Below are positions 37,856 through 50,540 of a stretch of 64,000 nt of DNA, piece after piece; the first letter of the stretch is position 1; the number at the start of each line of letters is the position of its first letter. The notes beneath the pieces were generated by a model. The model saw nothing but the letters and a program-made list of their open reading frames with translations. It was not told where the DNA came from and made no database searches. A program made the position numbers and the translations under genes. Source of the stretch: Ptiloglossa arizonensis (lineage: Eukaryota > Arthropoda > Insecta > Hymenoptera > Colletidae); assembly GCF_051014685.1 (NCBI RefSeq), contig NW_027478389.1:1116001-1180000 (forward strand). Reading direction: 5' to 3'.

Positions 37856-39962
37856 GGAAGTGTGAAAATAAGGAATGTTTGAGGAACCATCAAAATTTTC
37901 GCAAGTCTGATACTCGAAACCAATAACTACCAAGGCCTAGGGGAAAAATACACATACCGTTGTAATCGTGCGACTTTCTGCTTTCACATGCAACAGGAAT
38001 TTCTCGAGTTCGTCAATCCGTTCGCGGGATATGGGAGTTTGATGTTAAGGAATGGTTGAGAAACCATCAAAATTTTCGCAATTCTGATGCTAGAAACCAA
38101 TAACTACAATTGCCTATGGGAAAAATACACATACCGTTGTAATCGGGCGAGTTTCTGCTTTCCAATGCAACAGGAATTTTCGTCATTCCGTTCGCGAGAT
38201 ATGGGAGTTTGAAGTTATGGAATGCTTGAGAAACCATCAAAATTTTCGCAAGTCTGATACTCGAAACCAATAACTACTATGGCCTAGGGCAAAAATACAC
38301 GTACCGTTGTAATCGGGCGTGTTTCTACTTTCAGATGCAGCAGGAATTTCTCGAGTTCGTCATTCCGTTCGCGAGATATGGGAGTTTGAAGTTAAGGAAT
38401 GGTTGAGAAACCATCAAATTTTCGCAAGTCTGATACTCGAAACCAATAACTACAAAGGCATAGGGGAAAAATGCACATACCTTTGTAATCGGGCGAGTTT
38501 CCACTTTCAGATGCAACAGGAATTTCTCGAGTTCGTCATTCCGTTCGCGAGATATGGGAGTATGAAGTTAAGGAATGGTTGAGAAACCATCAAAATTTTC
38601 GCAATTCTGATGCTAGAAACCAATAACTACAATGGCCTAGGGGAAAAACACACATACCGTTGTAATCGGGCGAGCTTCTGCTTTCAGATGCAACAGGAAT
38701 TTCTCGAGTTCGTCAATCCGTTCGCGAGATATGGGAGTTTGAAGTTAAGGAATGCTTGAGAAACCATCAAAATTTTCGCAAGTCTGATACTCGCACCAAT
38801 AACTACCAAGGCCTAGGGGAAAAATACACATACCGTTGTAATCGTGCGACTTTCTACTTTCACATGCAACAGGAATTTCTCGAGTTCGTCAATCCGCTCG
38901 CGTGATATGGGAGTTTGAAGTTATGGAATGATTGAGAAACCTTTAAAATTTTCGCTGGTCTGATACTCGAAACCAATAACTGGAATGGCCTAGGTCAAAA
39001 ATACACGTACCGTTGTAATCGGGCGTGTTTCTGCTTTCAGATGCAAAAGGAAATTCTCGAGTTCGTCAATCCGTTCGCGAAATATGGGAGTTCGTATTTA
39101 AGGAATGGTTGAGAAACCATCAAAATTTTCGCAAGTCTGATACTCGAAACCAACAACTGGAATGGCCTAGGGGAAAAGTACACATACCGTTGTAATCGGG
39201 CGGGTTTCTGCTTTCAGATGCAATAGGAAATTCTCGAGTTCGTCAAACCGTTCGCGAGATATGGAAGTGTGAAAATAAGGAATGTTTGAGGAACCATCAA
39301 AATTTTCGCAAGTCTGATACTCGAAACCAATAACTACCAAGGCCTAGGGGAAAAATACACATACCGTTGTAATCGTGCGACTTTCTACTTTCACATGCAA
39401 CAGGAATTTCTCGAGTTCGTCAATCCGTTCGCGGGATATGGGAGTTTGAAGTTAAGGAATGGTTGAGAAACCATCAAAATTTTCGCTGGTCTGATACTCG
39501 AAACCAATAACTGGAATGGCCTAGGGGAAAAGTACACACACCGTTGTAATCGGTCGAGTTTCTACTTTCAGATACAACAGGAACTTCTCGAGTTCGTGAA
39601 TCCGTTCGCGAGATATGGGAGTTTGAAATTAAGGAATGGTTGAGAAACCATCAAAATTTTCGCAAGTCTGATACTCGAAACCAATAACTACAAAGGCCTA
39701 GGGAGAAAACACACATACCTTTGTAATCGGGCGAGTTTCTGCTTTCAGATGCAATAGGAAATTCTCGAGTTCGTCATTCCGTTCGCGAGATATGGAAGTT
39801 TGAAATTAAGGAAAGGTTGAGAAACCATCAAAATTTTCGCAATTCTGATGCTAGAAACCAATAACTACAATGGCCTAGGGGAAAAATACACATACCGATG
39901 TAATCGGGCGAGTTTCTGCAGTCAGATGCAACAGGAATTTCTCGAGTTCGTCAATCCGTTCG
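35911..39962 (+). repeat. Block F, 4052-bp hybrid HOR, copy 1
   Basis: CGAGGAATGGGAG at 35911 returns at 39963, and later landmarks (36484/40536, 38067/42119, 38319/42371) keep the 4052 offset. The unit is about 23 monomers, shortened by small deletions including two of 7 bp (36592 and 38175). Its left 1.94 kb is module P of block E and its right 2.1 kb is module R of block D. It is a fusion of two existing HOR types that was then itself tandemly copied. Confidence 0.9.
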
Positions 39963-42880
39963 CGAGGAATGGGAGTTTGAAGTTAAGGATTGGTTGAGAA
40001 ACTATCAAAATTTTCGCAAGTCTGATACTCGAAACAAATAACTACAAAGGCCTAGGTGAAAAACACACATATCTTTGTAATCGGGCGAGTTTCTACTTTA
40101 AGATGCAACAGGAATTTCTCGAGTTCGTCAATCCGTTCGCGAGAAATGGGAGTTTGAAGTTAAGGAATGGTTGAGAAACTATCAAAATTTTCGGAAGTCT
40201 GATACTCGAAACCAATAACTACAATGGCCTAGGGGAAAAATACACATACCGTTGTAATCGGGCGAGCTTCTCCTGTCAGATGCAACAGGAATTTCTCGAG
40301 TTCGTCAATCCGTTCGCGAGATATGGGAGTTTGAAGTTAAGGAATGCTTGAGAAACCATCAAAATTATCGCAAGTCTGAAACTCGAAACCAATAACAACA
40401 ATGGCCTAGGGGAAAAATACACGTACCGTTGTAATCGGGCGAGTTTCTGCTTTCAGATGCAATAGGAAATTCTCGAGTTCGTCAATCCGTTCGCAAGATA
40501 TGGGAGTTTGATGTTAAGGAATGGTTGAGAAACCATTAAAATTTTCGCAATTCTGATGCTAGAAACCAATAACTACAATGGCCTATGGGAAAAATACACA
40601 TACCGTTGTAATCGGGCGAGTTTCTGCTTTCCGATGCAACAGGAATTTTCGTCAATCCGTTCGTGAGATATGGGAGTTTGAAGTTATGGAATGCTTGAGA
40701 AACCATCAAATTTTCGCAAGTCTGATACTCGAAACCAATAACTACAAAGGCATAGGGGAAAAATGCACATACCTTTGTAATCGGGCGAGTTTCCACTTTC
40801 AGATGCAACAGGAATTTCTCGAGTTCGTCATTCCGTTCGCGAGATATGGGAGTATGAAGTTAAGGAATGGTTGAGAAACCATCAAAATTTTCGCAATTCT
40901 GATGCTAGAAACCAATAACTACAATTGCCCAGGGGAAAAATACACATACCGTTGTAATCGGGCGAGTTTCTGCTTTCAGATGCAACAGGAATTTCTCGAG
41001 TTCGTCAATCCGTTCGCGAGATATGGGAGTTTGAAGTTAAGGAATGCTTGAGAAACCATCAAAATTTTCGCAAGTCTGATACTCGCACAAATAACTACAA
41101 AGGCGTAGAGGAAAAATGGACATACCTTTGTAATCGGGCGAGTTTCCACTTTCAGATGCAACAGGAATTTCTCGAGTTCGACATTCCGTTCGCGAGATAT
41201 GGGAGGTTGAAGTTAAGGAACGGATGAGAAACCATCAAAATTTTCGTAATTCTGATACTAGAAACCAATAACTACTATGGCTTAGGGCAAAAATGCACAT
41301 ACCGTTGAAATCGGGCGGGTTTCTGCTTTCAGATGCAACAGGAATTTCTCGAGGTCGTCAATCCGTTCGCGAGATATGGGAGTTTGAAGTTATGGAATGC
41401 TTGAGAAACCATCAAAATTTTCGCAAGTCTGGTACTCGAAACCAATAACTACTATGGCCTATGGCAAAAATGCACATACCGTTGAAATCGGGCGAGTTTC
41501 TGCTTTCAGATGCAACAGGAATTTCTTGATTTCGTCAATCCGCTCGCGTGATATGGGAGTTTGAAGTTAAGGAATGATTGAGAAACCTTTAAAATTTTCG
41601 CTGGTCTGATACTCGAAACCAATAACTGGAATGGCCTAGGTCAAAAATACACGTACCGTTGTAATCGGGCGTGTTTCTGCTTTCAGATGCAATAGAAAAT
41701 TCTCGAGTTCGTCAATCCGTTCGCGAAATATGGGAGGTTTTTTTAAGGAATGGTTGAGAAACCATCAAAATTTTCGCAAGTCTGATACTCGAAACCAACA
41801 ACTGGAATGGCCTAGGGGAAAAGTACACATACCGTCGTAATCGGGCGGGTTTCTGCTTTCAGATGCAATAGGAAATTCTCGAGTTCGTCAAACCGTTCGC
41901 GAGATATGGAAGTGTGAAAATAAGGAATGTTTGAGGAACCATCAAAATTTTCGCAAGTCTGATACTCGAAACCAATAACTACCAAGGCCTAGGGGAAAAA
42001 TACACATACCGTTGTAATCGTGCGACTTTCTGCTTTCACATGCAACAGGAATTTCTCGAGTTCGTCAATCCGTTCGCGGGATATGGGAGTTTGATGTTAA
42101 GGAATGGTTGAGAAACCATCAAAATTTTCGCAATTCTGATGCTAGAAACCAATAACTACAATTGCCTATGGGAAAAATACACATACCGTTGTAATCGGGC
42201 GAGTTTCTGCTTTCCAATGCAACAGGAATTTTCGTCATTCCGTTCGCGAGATATGGGAGTTTGAAGTTATGGAATGCTTGAGAAACCATCAAAATTTTCG
42301 CAAGTCTGATACTCGAAACCAATAACTACTATGGCCTAGGGCAAAAATACACGTACCGTTGTAATCGGGCGTGTTTCTACTTTCAGATGCAGCAGGAATT
42401 TCTCGAGTTCGTCATTCCGTTCGCGAGATATGGGAGTTTGAAGTTAAGGAATGGTTGAGAAACCATCAAATTTTCGCAAGTCTGATACTCGAAACCAATA
42501 ACTACAAAGGCATAGGGGAAAAATGCACATACCTTTGTAATCGGGCGAGTTTCCACTTTCAGATGCAACAGGAATTTCTCGAGTTCGTCATTCCGTTCGC
42601 GAGATATGGGAGTATGAAGTTAAGGAATGGTTGAGAAACCATCAAAATTTTCGCAATTCTGATGCTAGAAACCAATAACTACAATGGCCTAGGGGAAAAA
42701 CACACATACCGTTGTAATCGGGCGAGCTTCTGCTTTCAGATGCAACAGGAATTTCTCGAGTTCGTCAATCCGTTCGCGAGATATGGGAGTTTGAAGTTAA
42801 GGAATGCTTGAGAAACCATCAAAATTTTCGCAAGTCTGATACTCGCACCAATAACTACCAAGGCCTAGGGGAAAAATACA
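39963..42880 (+). repeat. Block F, 4052-bp hybrid HOR, copy 2 (partial)
   Basis: Follows copy 1 at an offset of 4052 until about 42880. There the extra monomer of TACTCGCACCAATAAC type begins and the next part of the unit is missing; sequence equal to 39381 onward resumes near 43078. One visible substitution is GCCCAGGGG near 40928, where copy 1 has GCCTAGGGG near 36876. Confidence 0.88.
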
Positions 42881-43060
42881 CATACCGTTGTAATCGGGCG
42901 AGCTTCTGCTTTCAGATGCAACAGGAATTTCTCGAGTTCGTCAATCCGTTCGCGAGATATGGGAGTTTGAAGTTAAGGAATGCTTGAGAAACCATCAAAA
43001 TTTTCGCAAGTCTGATACTCGCACCAATAACTACCAAGGCCTAGGGGAAAAATACACATA
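42701..43060 (+). repeat. single-monomer tandem duplication (176 bp)
   Basis: The monomer with CGAGCTTCTGCTTTC and TACTCGCACCAATAAC occurs twice in a row, with GCACCAATAAC at 42845 and 43021 (176 bp apart). In copy 1 of the 4052-bp unit and in block D it occurs once at this place. The second copy joins directly to sequence equal to 39,350 onward, so the junction also marks a deletion of about three monomers. Confidence 0.82.
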
Positions 43061-43824
43061 CCGTTGTAATCGTGCGACTTTCTACTTTCACATGCAACAG
43101 GAATTTCTCGAGTTCGTCAATCCGTTCGCGGGATATGGGAGTTTGAAGTTAAGGAATGGTTGAGAAACCATCAAAATTTTCGTTGGTCTGATACTCGAAA
43201 CCAATAACTGGAATGGCCTAGGGGAAAAGTACACACACCGTTGTAATCGGTCGAGTTTCTACTTTCAGATACAACAGGAACTTCTCGAGTTCGTGAATCC
43301 GTTCGCGAGATATGGGAGTTTGAAATTAAGGAATGGTTGAGAAACCATCAAAATTTTCGCAAGTCTGATACTCGAAACCAATAACTACAAAGGCCTAGGG
43401 AGAAAACACACATACCTTTGTAATCGGGCGAGTTTCTGCTTTCAGATGCAATAGGAAATTCTCGAGTTCGTCATTCCGTTCGCGAGATATGGAAGTTTGA
43501 AATTAAGGAAAGGTTGAGAAACCATCAAAATTTTCGCAATTCTGATGCTAGAAACCAATAACTACAATGGCCTAGGGGAAAAATACACATACCGATGTAA
43601 TCGGGCGAGTTTCTGCAGTCAGATGCAACAGGAATTTCTCGAGTTCGTCAATCCGTTCGCGAGATATGGGAGTTTGAAGTTAAGGAATGGTTGAGAAACC
43701 TTCAAAATTTTCGCTGGTCTGATACTCGAAACCAATAACAGGAATGGCCTAGGGGAAAAGTACACACAACATTGTAATCGTGCGAGTTTCTACTTTCAGA
43801 TGCAACAGGAATTTCTCGAGTTCG

Positions 43825-46123
43825 TCATTCCGTTCGCGAGATATGGGAGTTTGAAGTTAAGGAATGGTTGAGGAACCATGAAAATTTTCGCAAGTCTGAT
43901 ACTCGAAACCAATAACTACAAAGGCATAGGGGAAAAATGCACATACCTTTGTAATCGGCGAGTTTCCACTTCCAGATGCAACAGGAAATTCTCGATTTCG
44001 TCATTCCGTTCTCGAGATATGGGAGTTTGAAATTAAGGAAAGGTTGAGAAACCATCAAAATTTTCGCAATTCTGATGCTAGAAGCCAATAACTACAATGG
44101 CCTAGGGGAAAAATACACATACCGATGTAATCGGGCGAGTTTCTGCAGTCAGATGCAACAGGACTTTCTCGAGTTCGTCAATCCGTTCGCGAGATATGGG
44201 AGTTTGAAGTTAAGGAATGGTTGAGAAACCTTCAAAATTTTCGCTGGTCTGATACTCGAAACCAATAACTGGAATGGCCTAGGTCAAAAATACACGTACC
44301 GTTGTAATCGGGCGAGTTTCTGCTTTCAGATGCAATAGGAAATACTCGAGTTCGTCAATCCGTTCGCGAGATATGGGAGTTAGTAGTTAAGGAATGGTTG
44401 AGAAACCTTCAAAATTTTCGCTGGTCTGATACTCGAAACCAATAACTGGAATGGCCTAGGTAAAAAATACACGTACCGTTGTAATCGGGCGAGTTTCTGC
44501 TTTCAGATGCAATGGGAAATTCTCGAGTTCGTCAATCCGTTCGCGAGATACGGGAGTTAGTAGTTAAGGAATGGTTGAGAAACCTTCAAAGTTTTCGCTG
44601 GTCTGATACTCGAAACCAATAACTGGAATGGCCTAGGTCAAAAATACACGTACCGTTGTAATCGGGCGTGTTTCTGCTTTCAGATGCAACAGGAAATTCT
44701 CGAGTGTGTCAATCCGTTCGCGAGATATGGTAGTTTGAAGTTAAGGAATGGTTGAGAAACCATCACAATTTTCGCAAGTCTGATACTCGAAACCAATAAC
44801 TACTATGGCCTAGGTCAAAAATACACGTACCGTTGTAATCGGGCGAGTTTCTGCTTTCAGATGCAATAGGAAATTCTCGAGTTCGTCAATCGGTTCGCGA
44901 GATATGGGAGTTTGAAGTTACGGAATGCTTGAGAAACCATCAAAATTTTCGCAAGTCTGATACTCGAAACCTATAACTACAATGGCCTAGGGGAAAAATG
45001 CACATACCTTTGTAATCGGCGTGTTTCCACTACCAGATGCAACAGGAAATTCTCGATTTCGTCATTCCGTTCTCGAGATATGGGAGTTTGAAGTTAAGGA
45101 AAGGTTGAGAAACCATCAAAATTTTCGCAATTCTGATGCTAGAAACCAATAACTACAATGGCCTAGGGGAAAAATACACATACCGATGTAATCGGGCGAG
45201 TTTCTGCAGTCAGATGCAACAGGAATTTCTTGAATTCGTCAATCCGTTCGCGAGATATGGGAGTTTGAAGTTAAGGAATGGTTGAGAAACCATCACAATT
45301 TTCGCAAGTCTGATATTCGAAACCAATAACTACTATGGCCTAGGTCAAAAATACACGTACCGTTGTAATCGGGCGAGTTTCTGCTTTCAGATGCAATAGG
45401 AAATTCTCGAGTTCGTCAATCCGTTCGCGAGATATGGGAGTTTGAAGTTACGGAATGCTTGAGAAACCATCAAAATTTTCGCAAGTCTGATACTCGAAAC
45501 CTATAACTACTATGGCGTAGGGCAAAAATGCACATACCGTTGAAATCGGGCGAGTTTCTGCTTTCAGATGCAACAGGAATTTCTCGAGTTCGTCAATCCG
45601 TTCGCGAGATATGGGAGTTTGAAGTTAAGGAATGGTTGAGAAACCTTCAAAATTTTCGCTGGTCTGATACTCGAAACCAATAACTGGAATGGCCTAGGTC
45701 AAAAATACACGTACCGTTGTAATCGGGCGAGTTTCTGCTTTCAGATGCAATAGGAAATTCTCGAGTTCGTCAATCCGTTCGCGAGATATGGGAGTTAGTA
45801 GTTAAGGAATGGTTGAGAAACTTTCAAAATTTTCGCTGGTCTGATACTCGAAACCAATAACTGGAATGGCCTAGGTCAAAAATACACGTACCGTTGTAAT
45901 CGGGCGTGTTTCTGCTTTCAGATGCAATAGGAAATTCTCGAGTGTGTCAATCCGTTCGCGAGATATGGTAGTTTGAAGTTAAGGAAAGGTTGAGAAACCA
46001 TAAAAATATTCGCAAGTCTGATACTCGAAACCAATAACTACAATGGCCTAGGGGAAAAATACACATACCGTTGTAATCGGGCGAGTTTCTGCTGTCAGAT
46101 GCAACAGGAATTTCTCGAGTTCG
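43825..46123 (+). repeat. Block G, 13-monomer HOR, copy 1
   Basis: The anchor monomer pair (GTTGAGGAACCATGAAAATT, then AATCGGCGAGTTTCCACTTCC with one G missing, then TCGATTTCGTC) occurs at 43825, 46124 and 48423, each 2299 bp apart (13 monomers minus 2). The block is rich in two variants rare elsewhere: GGCCTAGGTCAAAAATACACG and GGGAGTTAGTAGTTAAGG. The 0.7 kb before 43825 (from about 43060) has R-type monomers and forms the F to G transition. Confidence 0.9.
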
Positions 46124-48422
46124 TCATTCCGTTCGCGAGATATGGGAGTTTGAAGTTAAGGAATGGTTGAGGAACCATGAAAATTTTCGCAAGTCTGATA
46201 CTCGAAACCAATAACTACAAAGGCATAGGGGAAAAATGCACATACCTTTGTAATCGGCGAGTTTCCACTTCCAGATGCAACAGGAAATTCTCGATTTCGT
46301 CATTCCGTTCCCGAGATATGGGAGTTTGAAATTAAGGAAAGGTTGAGAAACCATCAAAATTTTCGCAATTCTGATGCTAGAAACCAATAACTACAATGGC
46401 CTAGGGGAAAAATACACATACCGATGTAATCGGGCGAGTTTCTGCAGTCAGATGCAACAGGAATTTCTCGAGTTCGTCAATCCGTTCGCGAGATATGGGA
46501 GTTTGAAGTTAAGGAATGGTTGAGAAACCTTCAAAATTTTCGCTGGTCTGATACTCGAAACCAATAACTGGAATGGCCTAGGTCAAAAATACACGTACCG
46601 TTGTAATCGGGCGAGTTTCTGCTTTCAGATGCAATAGGAAATACTCGAGTTCGTCTATCCGTTCGCGAGATATGGGAGTTAGTAGTTAAGGAATGGTTGA
46701 GAAACCTTCAAAATTTTCGCTGGTCTGATATTCGAAACCAATAACTGGAATGGCCTAGGTCAAAAATACACGTACCGTTGTAATCGGGCGAGTTTCTGCT
46801 TTCAGATGCAATGGGAAATTCTCGAGTTCGTCAATCCGTTCGCGAGATATGGGAGTTAGTAGTTAAGGAATGGTTGAGAAACCTTCAAAGTTTTCGCTGG
46901 TCTGATACTCGAAACCAATAACTGGAATGGCCTAGGTCAAAAATACACGTACCGTTGTAATCGGGCGTGTTTCTGCTTTCAGATGCAACAGGAAATTCTC
47001 GATTGTGTCAATCCGTACGCGAGATATGGTAGTTTGAAGTTAAGGAATGGTTGAGAAACCATCACAATTTTCGCAAGTCTGATACTCGAAACCAATAACT
47101 ACTATGGCCTAGGTCAAAAATACACGTACCGTTGTAATCGGGCGAGTTTCTGCTTTCAGATGCAATAGGAAATTCTCGAGTTCGTCAATCGGTTCGCGAG
47201 ATATGGGAGTTTGAAGTTACGGAATGCTTGAGAAACCATCAAAATTTTCGCAAGTCTGATACTCGAAACCTATAACTACAATGGCCTAGGGGAAAAATGC
47301 ACATACCTTTGTAATCGGCGTGTTTCCACTACCAGATACAACAGGAAATTCTCGATTTCGTCATTCCGTTCTCGAGATATGGGAGTTTGAAGTTAAGGAA
47401 AGGTTGAGAAACCATCAAAATTTTCGCAATTCTGATGCTAGAAACCAATAACTACAATGGCCTAGGGGAAAAATACACATACCGATGTAATCGGGCGAGT
47501 TTCTGCAGTCAGATGCAACAGGAATTTCTCGAGTTCGTCAATCCGTTCGCGAGATATGGGAGTTTGAAGTTAAGGAATGGTTGAGAAACCATCACAATTA
47601 TCGCAAGTCTGATATTCGAAACCAATAACTACTATGGCCTAGGTCAAAAATGCACATACCGTTGAAATCGGGCGAGTTTCTGCTTTCAGATGCAACAGGA
47701 ATTTCTCGAGTTCGTCAATCCGTTCGCGAGATATGGGAGTTTGAAGTTAAGGAATGGTTGAGAAACCTTCAAAATTTTCGCTGGTCTGATACTCGAAACC
47801 AATAACTGGAATGGCCTAGGTCAAAAATACACGTACCGTTGTAATCGGGCGAGTTTCTGCTTTCAGATGCAATAGGAAATTCTCGAGTTCGTCAATCCGT
47901 TCGCGAGATATGGGAGTTAGTAGTTAAGGAATGGTTGAGAAACATTCAAAATTTTCGCTGGTCTGATACTCGAAACCAATAACTGGAATGGCCTAGGTCA
48001 AAAATACACGTACCGTTGTAATCGGGCGTGTTTCTGCTTTCAGATGCAACAGGAAATTCTCGAGTGTGTCAATCCGTTCGCGAGATATGGTAGTTTGAAG
48101 TTAAGGAAAGGTTGAGAAACCATCAAAATTTTCGCAAGTCTGGTACTCGAAACCAATAACTACAAAGGCCTAGGGGGAAAACACACATACCCTTGTAATC
48201 GGGCGAGTTTCTGCTTTCAGATGCAATAGGAAATTCTCGAGTTCGTCATTCCGTTCGCGAGATATGGAAGATTGAAGTTATGGAATGATTGAGAAACCAT
48301 CAAAATTTTCGCAAGTCTGATGCTCGAAACCAATAACAGGAATGGCCTAGGGGAAAAGTACACACAACATTGTAATCGTGCGAGTTTCTACTTTCAGATG
48401 CAACAGGAATTTCTCGAGTTCG
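46124..48422 (+). repeat. Block G, 13-monomer HOR, copy 2
   Basis: Same order as copy 1 for most of its length. Near 47640 one monomer is missing, and the CTATGGCCTAGGTCAAAAAT and GCACATACCGTTGAAATC variants are fused. Near 48121-48340 the end differs from copy 1 and instead resembles 43360-43750 (GGGGGAAAACACACATAC, AATAACAGG, CACAACATTG). The equal 2299 spacing is thus partly a coincidence of one loss and one gain. Confidence 0.85.
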
Positions 48423-50540
48423 TCATTCCGTTCGCGAGATATGGGAGTTTGAAGTTAAGGAATGGTTGAGGAACCATGAAAATTTTCGCAAGTCTGATAC
48501 TCGAAACCAATAACTACAAAGGCATAGGGGAAAAATGCACATACCTTTGTAATCGGCGAGTTTCCACTTCCAGATGCAACAGGAAATTCTCGATTTCGTC
48601 ATTCCGTTCTCGAGATATGGGAGTTTGAAATTAAGGAAAGGTTGAGAAACCATCAAAATTTTCGCAATTCTGATGCTAGAAACCAATAACTACAATGGCC
48701 TAGGGGAAAAATACACATACCGATGTAATCGGGCGAGTTTCTGCAGTCAGATGCAACAGGAATTTCTCGAGTTCGTCAATCCGTTCGCGAGATATGGGAG
48801 TTTGAAGTTAAGGAATGGTTGAGAAACCTTCAAAATTTTCGCTGGTCTGATACTCGAAACCAATAACTGGAATGGCCTAGGTCAAAAATACACGTACCGT
48901 TGTAATCGGGCGAGTTTCTGCTTTCAGATGCAATAGGAAATACTCGAGTTCGTCAATCCGTTCGCGAGATATGGGAGTTAGTAGTTAAGGAATGGTTGAG
49001 AAACCTTCAAAATTTTCGCTGGTCTGATACTCGAAACCAGTAACTGGAATGGCCTAGGTCAAAAATACACGTACCGTTGTAATCGGGCGAGTTTCTGCTT
49101 TCAGATGCAATGGGAAATTCTCGAGTTCGTCAATCCGTTCGCGAGATATGGGAGTTTGAAGTTAAGGAATGGTTGAGAAACCTTCAAAGTTTTCGCTGGT
49201 CTGATACTCGAAACCAATAACTGGAATGGCCTAGGTCAAAAATACACGTACCGTTGTAATCGGGCCTGTTTCAGCTTTCAGATGCAACAGGAAATTCTCG
49301 AGTGTGTCAATCCGTTCGCGAGATATGGTAGTTTGAAGTTAAGGAATGGTTGAGAAACCATCACAATTTTCGCAAGTCTGATACTCGAAACCAATAACTA
49401 CTATGGCCTAGGTCAAAAATACACGTACCGTTGTAATCGGGCGAGTTTCTGCTTTCAGATGCAATAGGAAATTCTCGAGTTCGTCAATCGGTTCGCGTGA
49501 TATGGGAGTTTGAAGTTACGGAATGCTTGAGAAACCATCAAAATTTTCGCAAGTCTGATACTCGAAACCTATAACTACAATGGCCTAGGGGAAAAATGCA
49601 CATACCTTTGTAATCGGCGTGTTTCCACTACCAGATGCAAAAGGAAATTCTCGATTTCGTCATTCCGTTCTCGAGATATGGGAGTTTGAAGTTAAGGAAA
49701 GGTTGAGAAACCATCAAAATTTTCGCAATTCTGATGCTAGAAACCAATAACTACAATGGCCTAGGGGAAAAATACACATACCGATGTAATCGGGCGAGTT
49801 TCTGCTGTCAGATGCAACAGGAATTTCTTGAGTTCGTCAATCCGTTCGCGAGATATGGGAGTTAGTAGTTAAGGAATGGTTGAGAAACTTTCAAAATTTT
49901 CGCTGGTCTGATACTCGAAACCAATAACTGGAATGGCCTAGGTCAAAAATACACGTACCGTTGTAATCGGGCGTGTTTCTGCTTTCAGATGCAACTGGAA
50001 TTTCTCGAGTTCGTCAATCCGTTCGCGAGATATGGTAGTTTGAAGTTAAGGAATGGTTGAGAAACCATCACAACTTTCGCAAGTCTGATATTCGAAACCA
50101 ATAACTACTATGGCCTAGGTCAAAAATACACGTACCGTTGTAATCGGGCGAGTTTCTGCTTTCAGATGCAATAGGAAATTCTCGAGTTCGTCAATCCGTT
50201 CGCGAGATATGGGAGTTAGTAGTTAAGGAATGGTTGAGAAACTTTCAAAATTTTCGCTGGTCTGATACTCGAAACCAATAACTGGAATGGCCTAGGTCAA
50301 AAATACACGTACCGTTGTAATCGGGCGTGTTTCTGCTTTCAGATGCAATAGGAAATTCTCGAGTGTGTCAATCCGTTCGCGAGATATGGTAGTTTGAAGT
50401 TAAGGAAAGGTTGAGAAACCATCAAAATTTTCGCAAGTCTGATACTCGAAACCAATAACTACAATGGCCTAGGGGAAAAATACACATACCGTTGTAATCG
50501 GGCGAGTTTCTGCTGTCAGATGCAACAGGAATTTCTCGAG
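48423..50540 (+). repeat. Block G, 13-monomer HOR, copy 3 (partial)
   Basis: Follows the previous copies from the anchor monomer. Later landmarks sit about 4421 bp after copy 1 instead of 4598, so one monomer fewer. Near 49830-49870 the unit jumps directly from the GAATTTCTTGAG monomer to the GTTAGTAGTTAAGG type. The match ends near 50540, where block H monomers with GGAAGTGTGAAAATAAGG begin. Confidence 0.83.
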
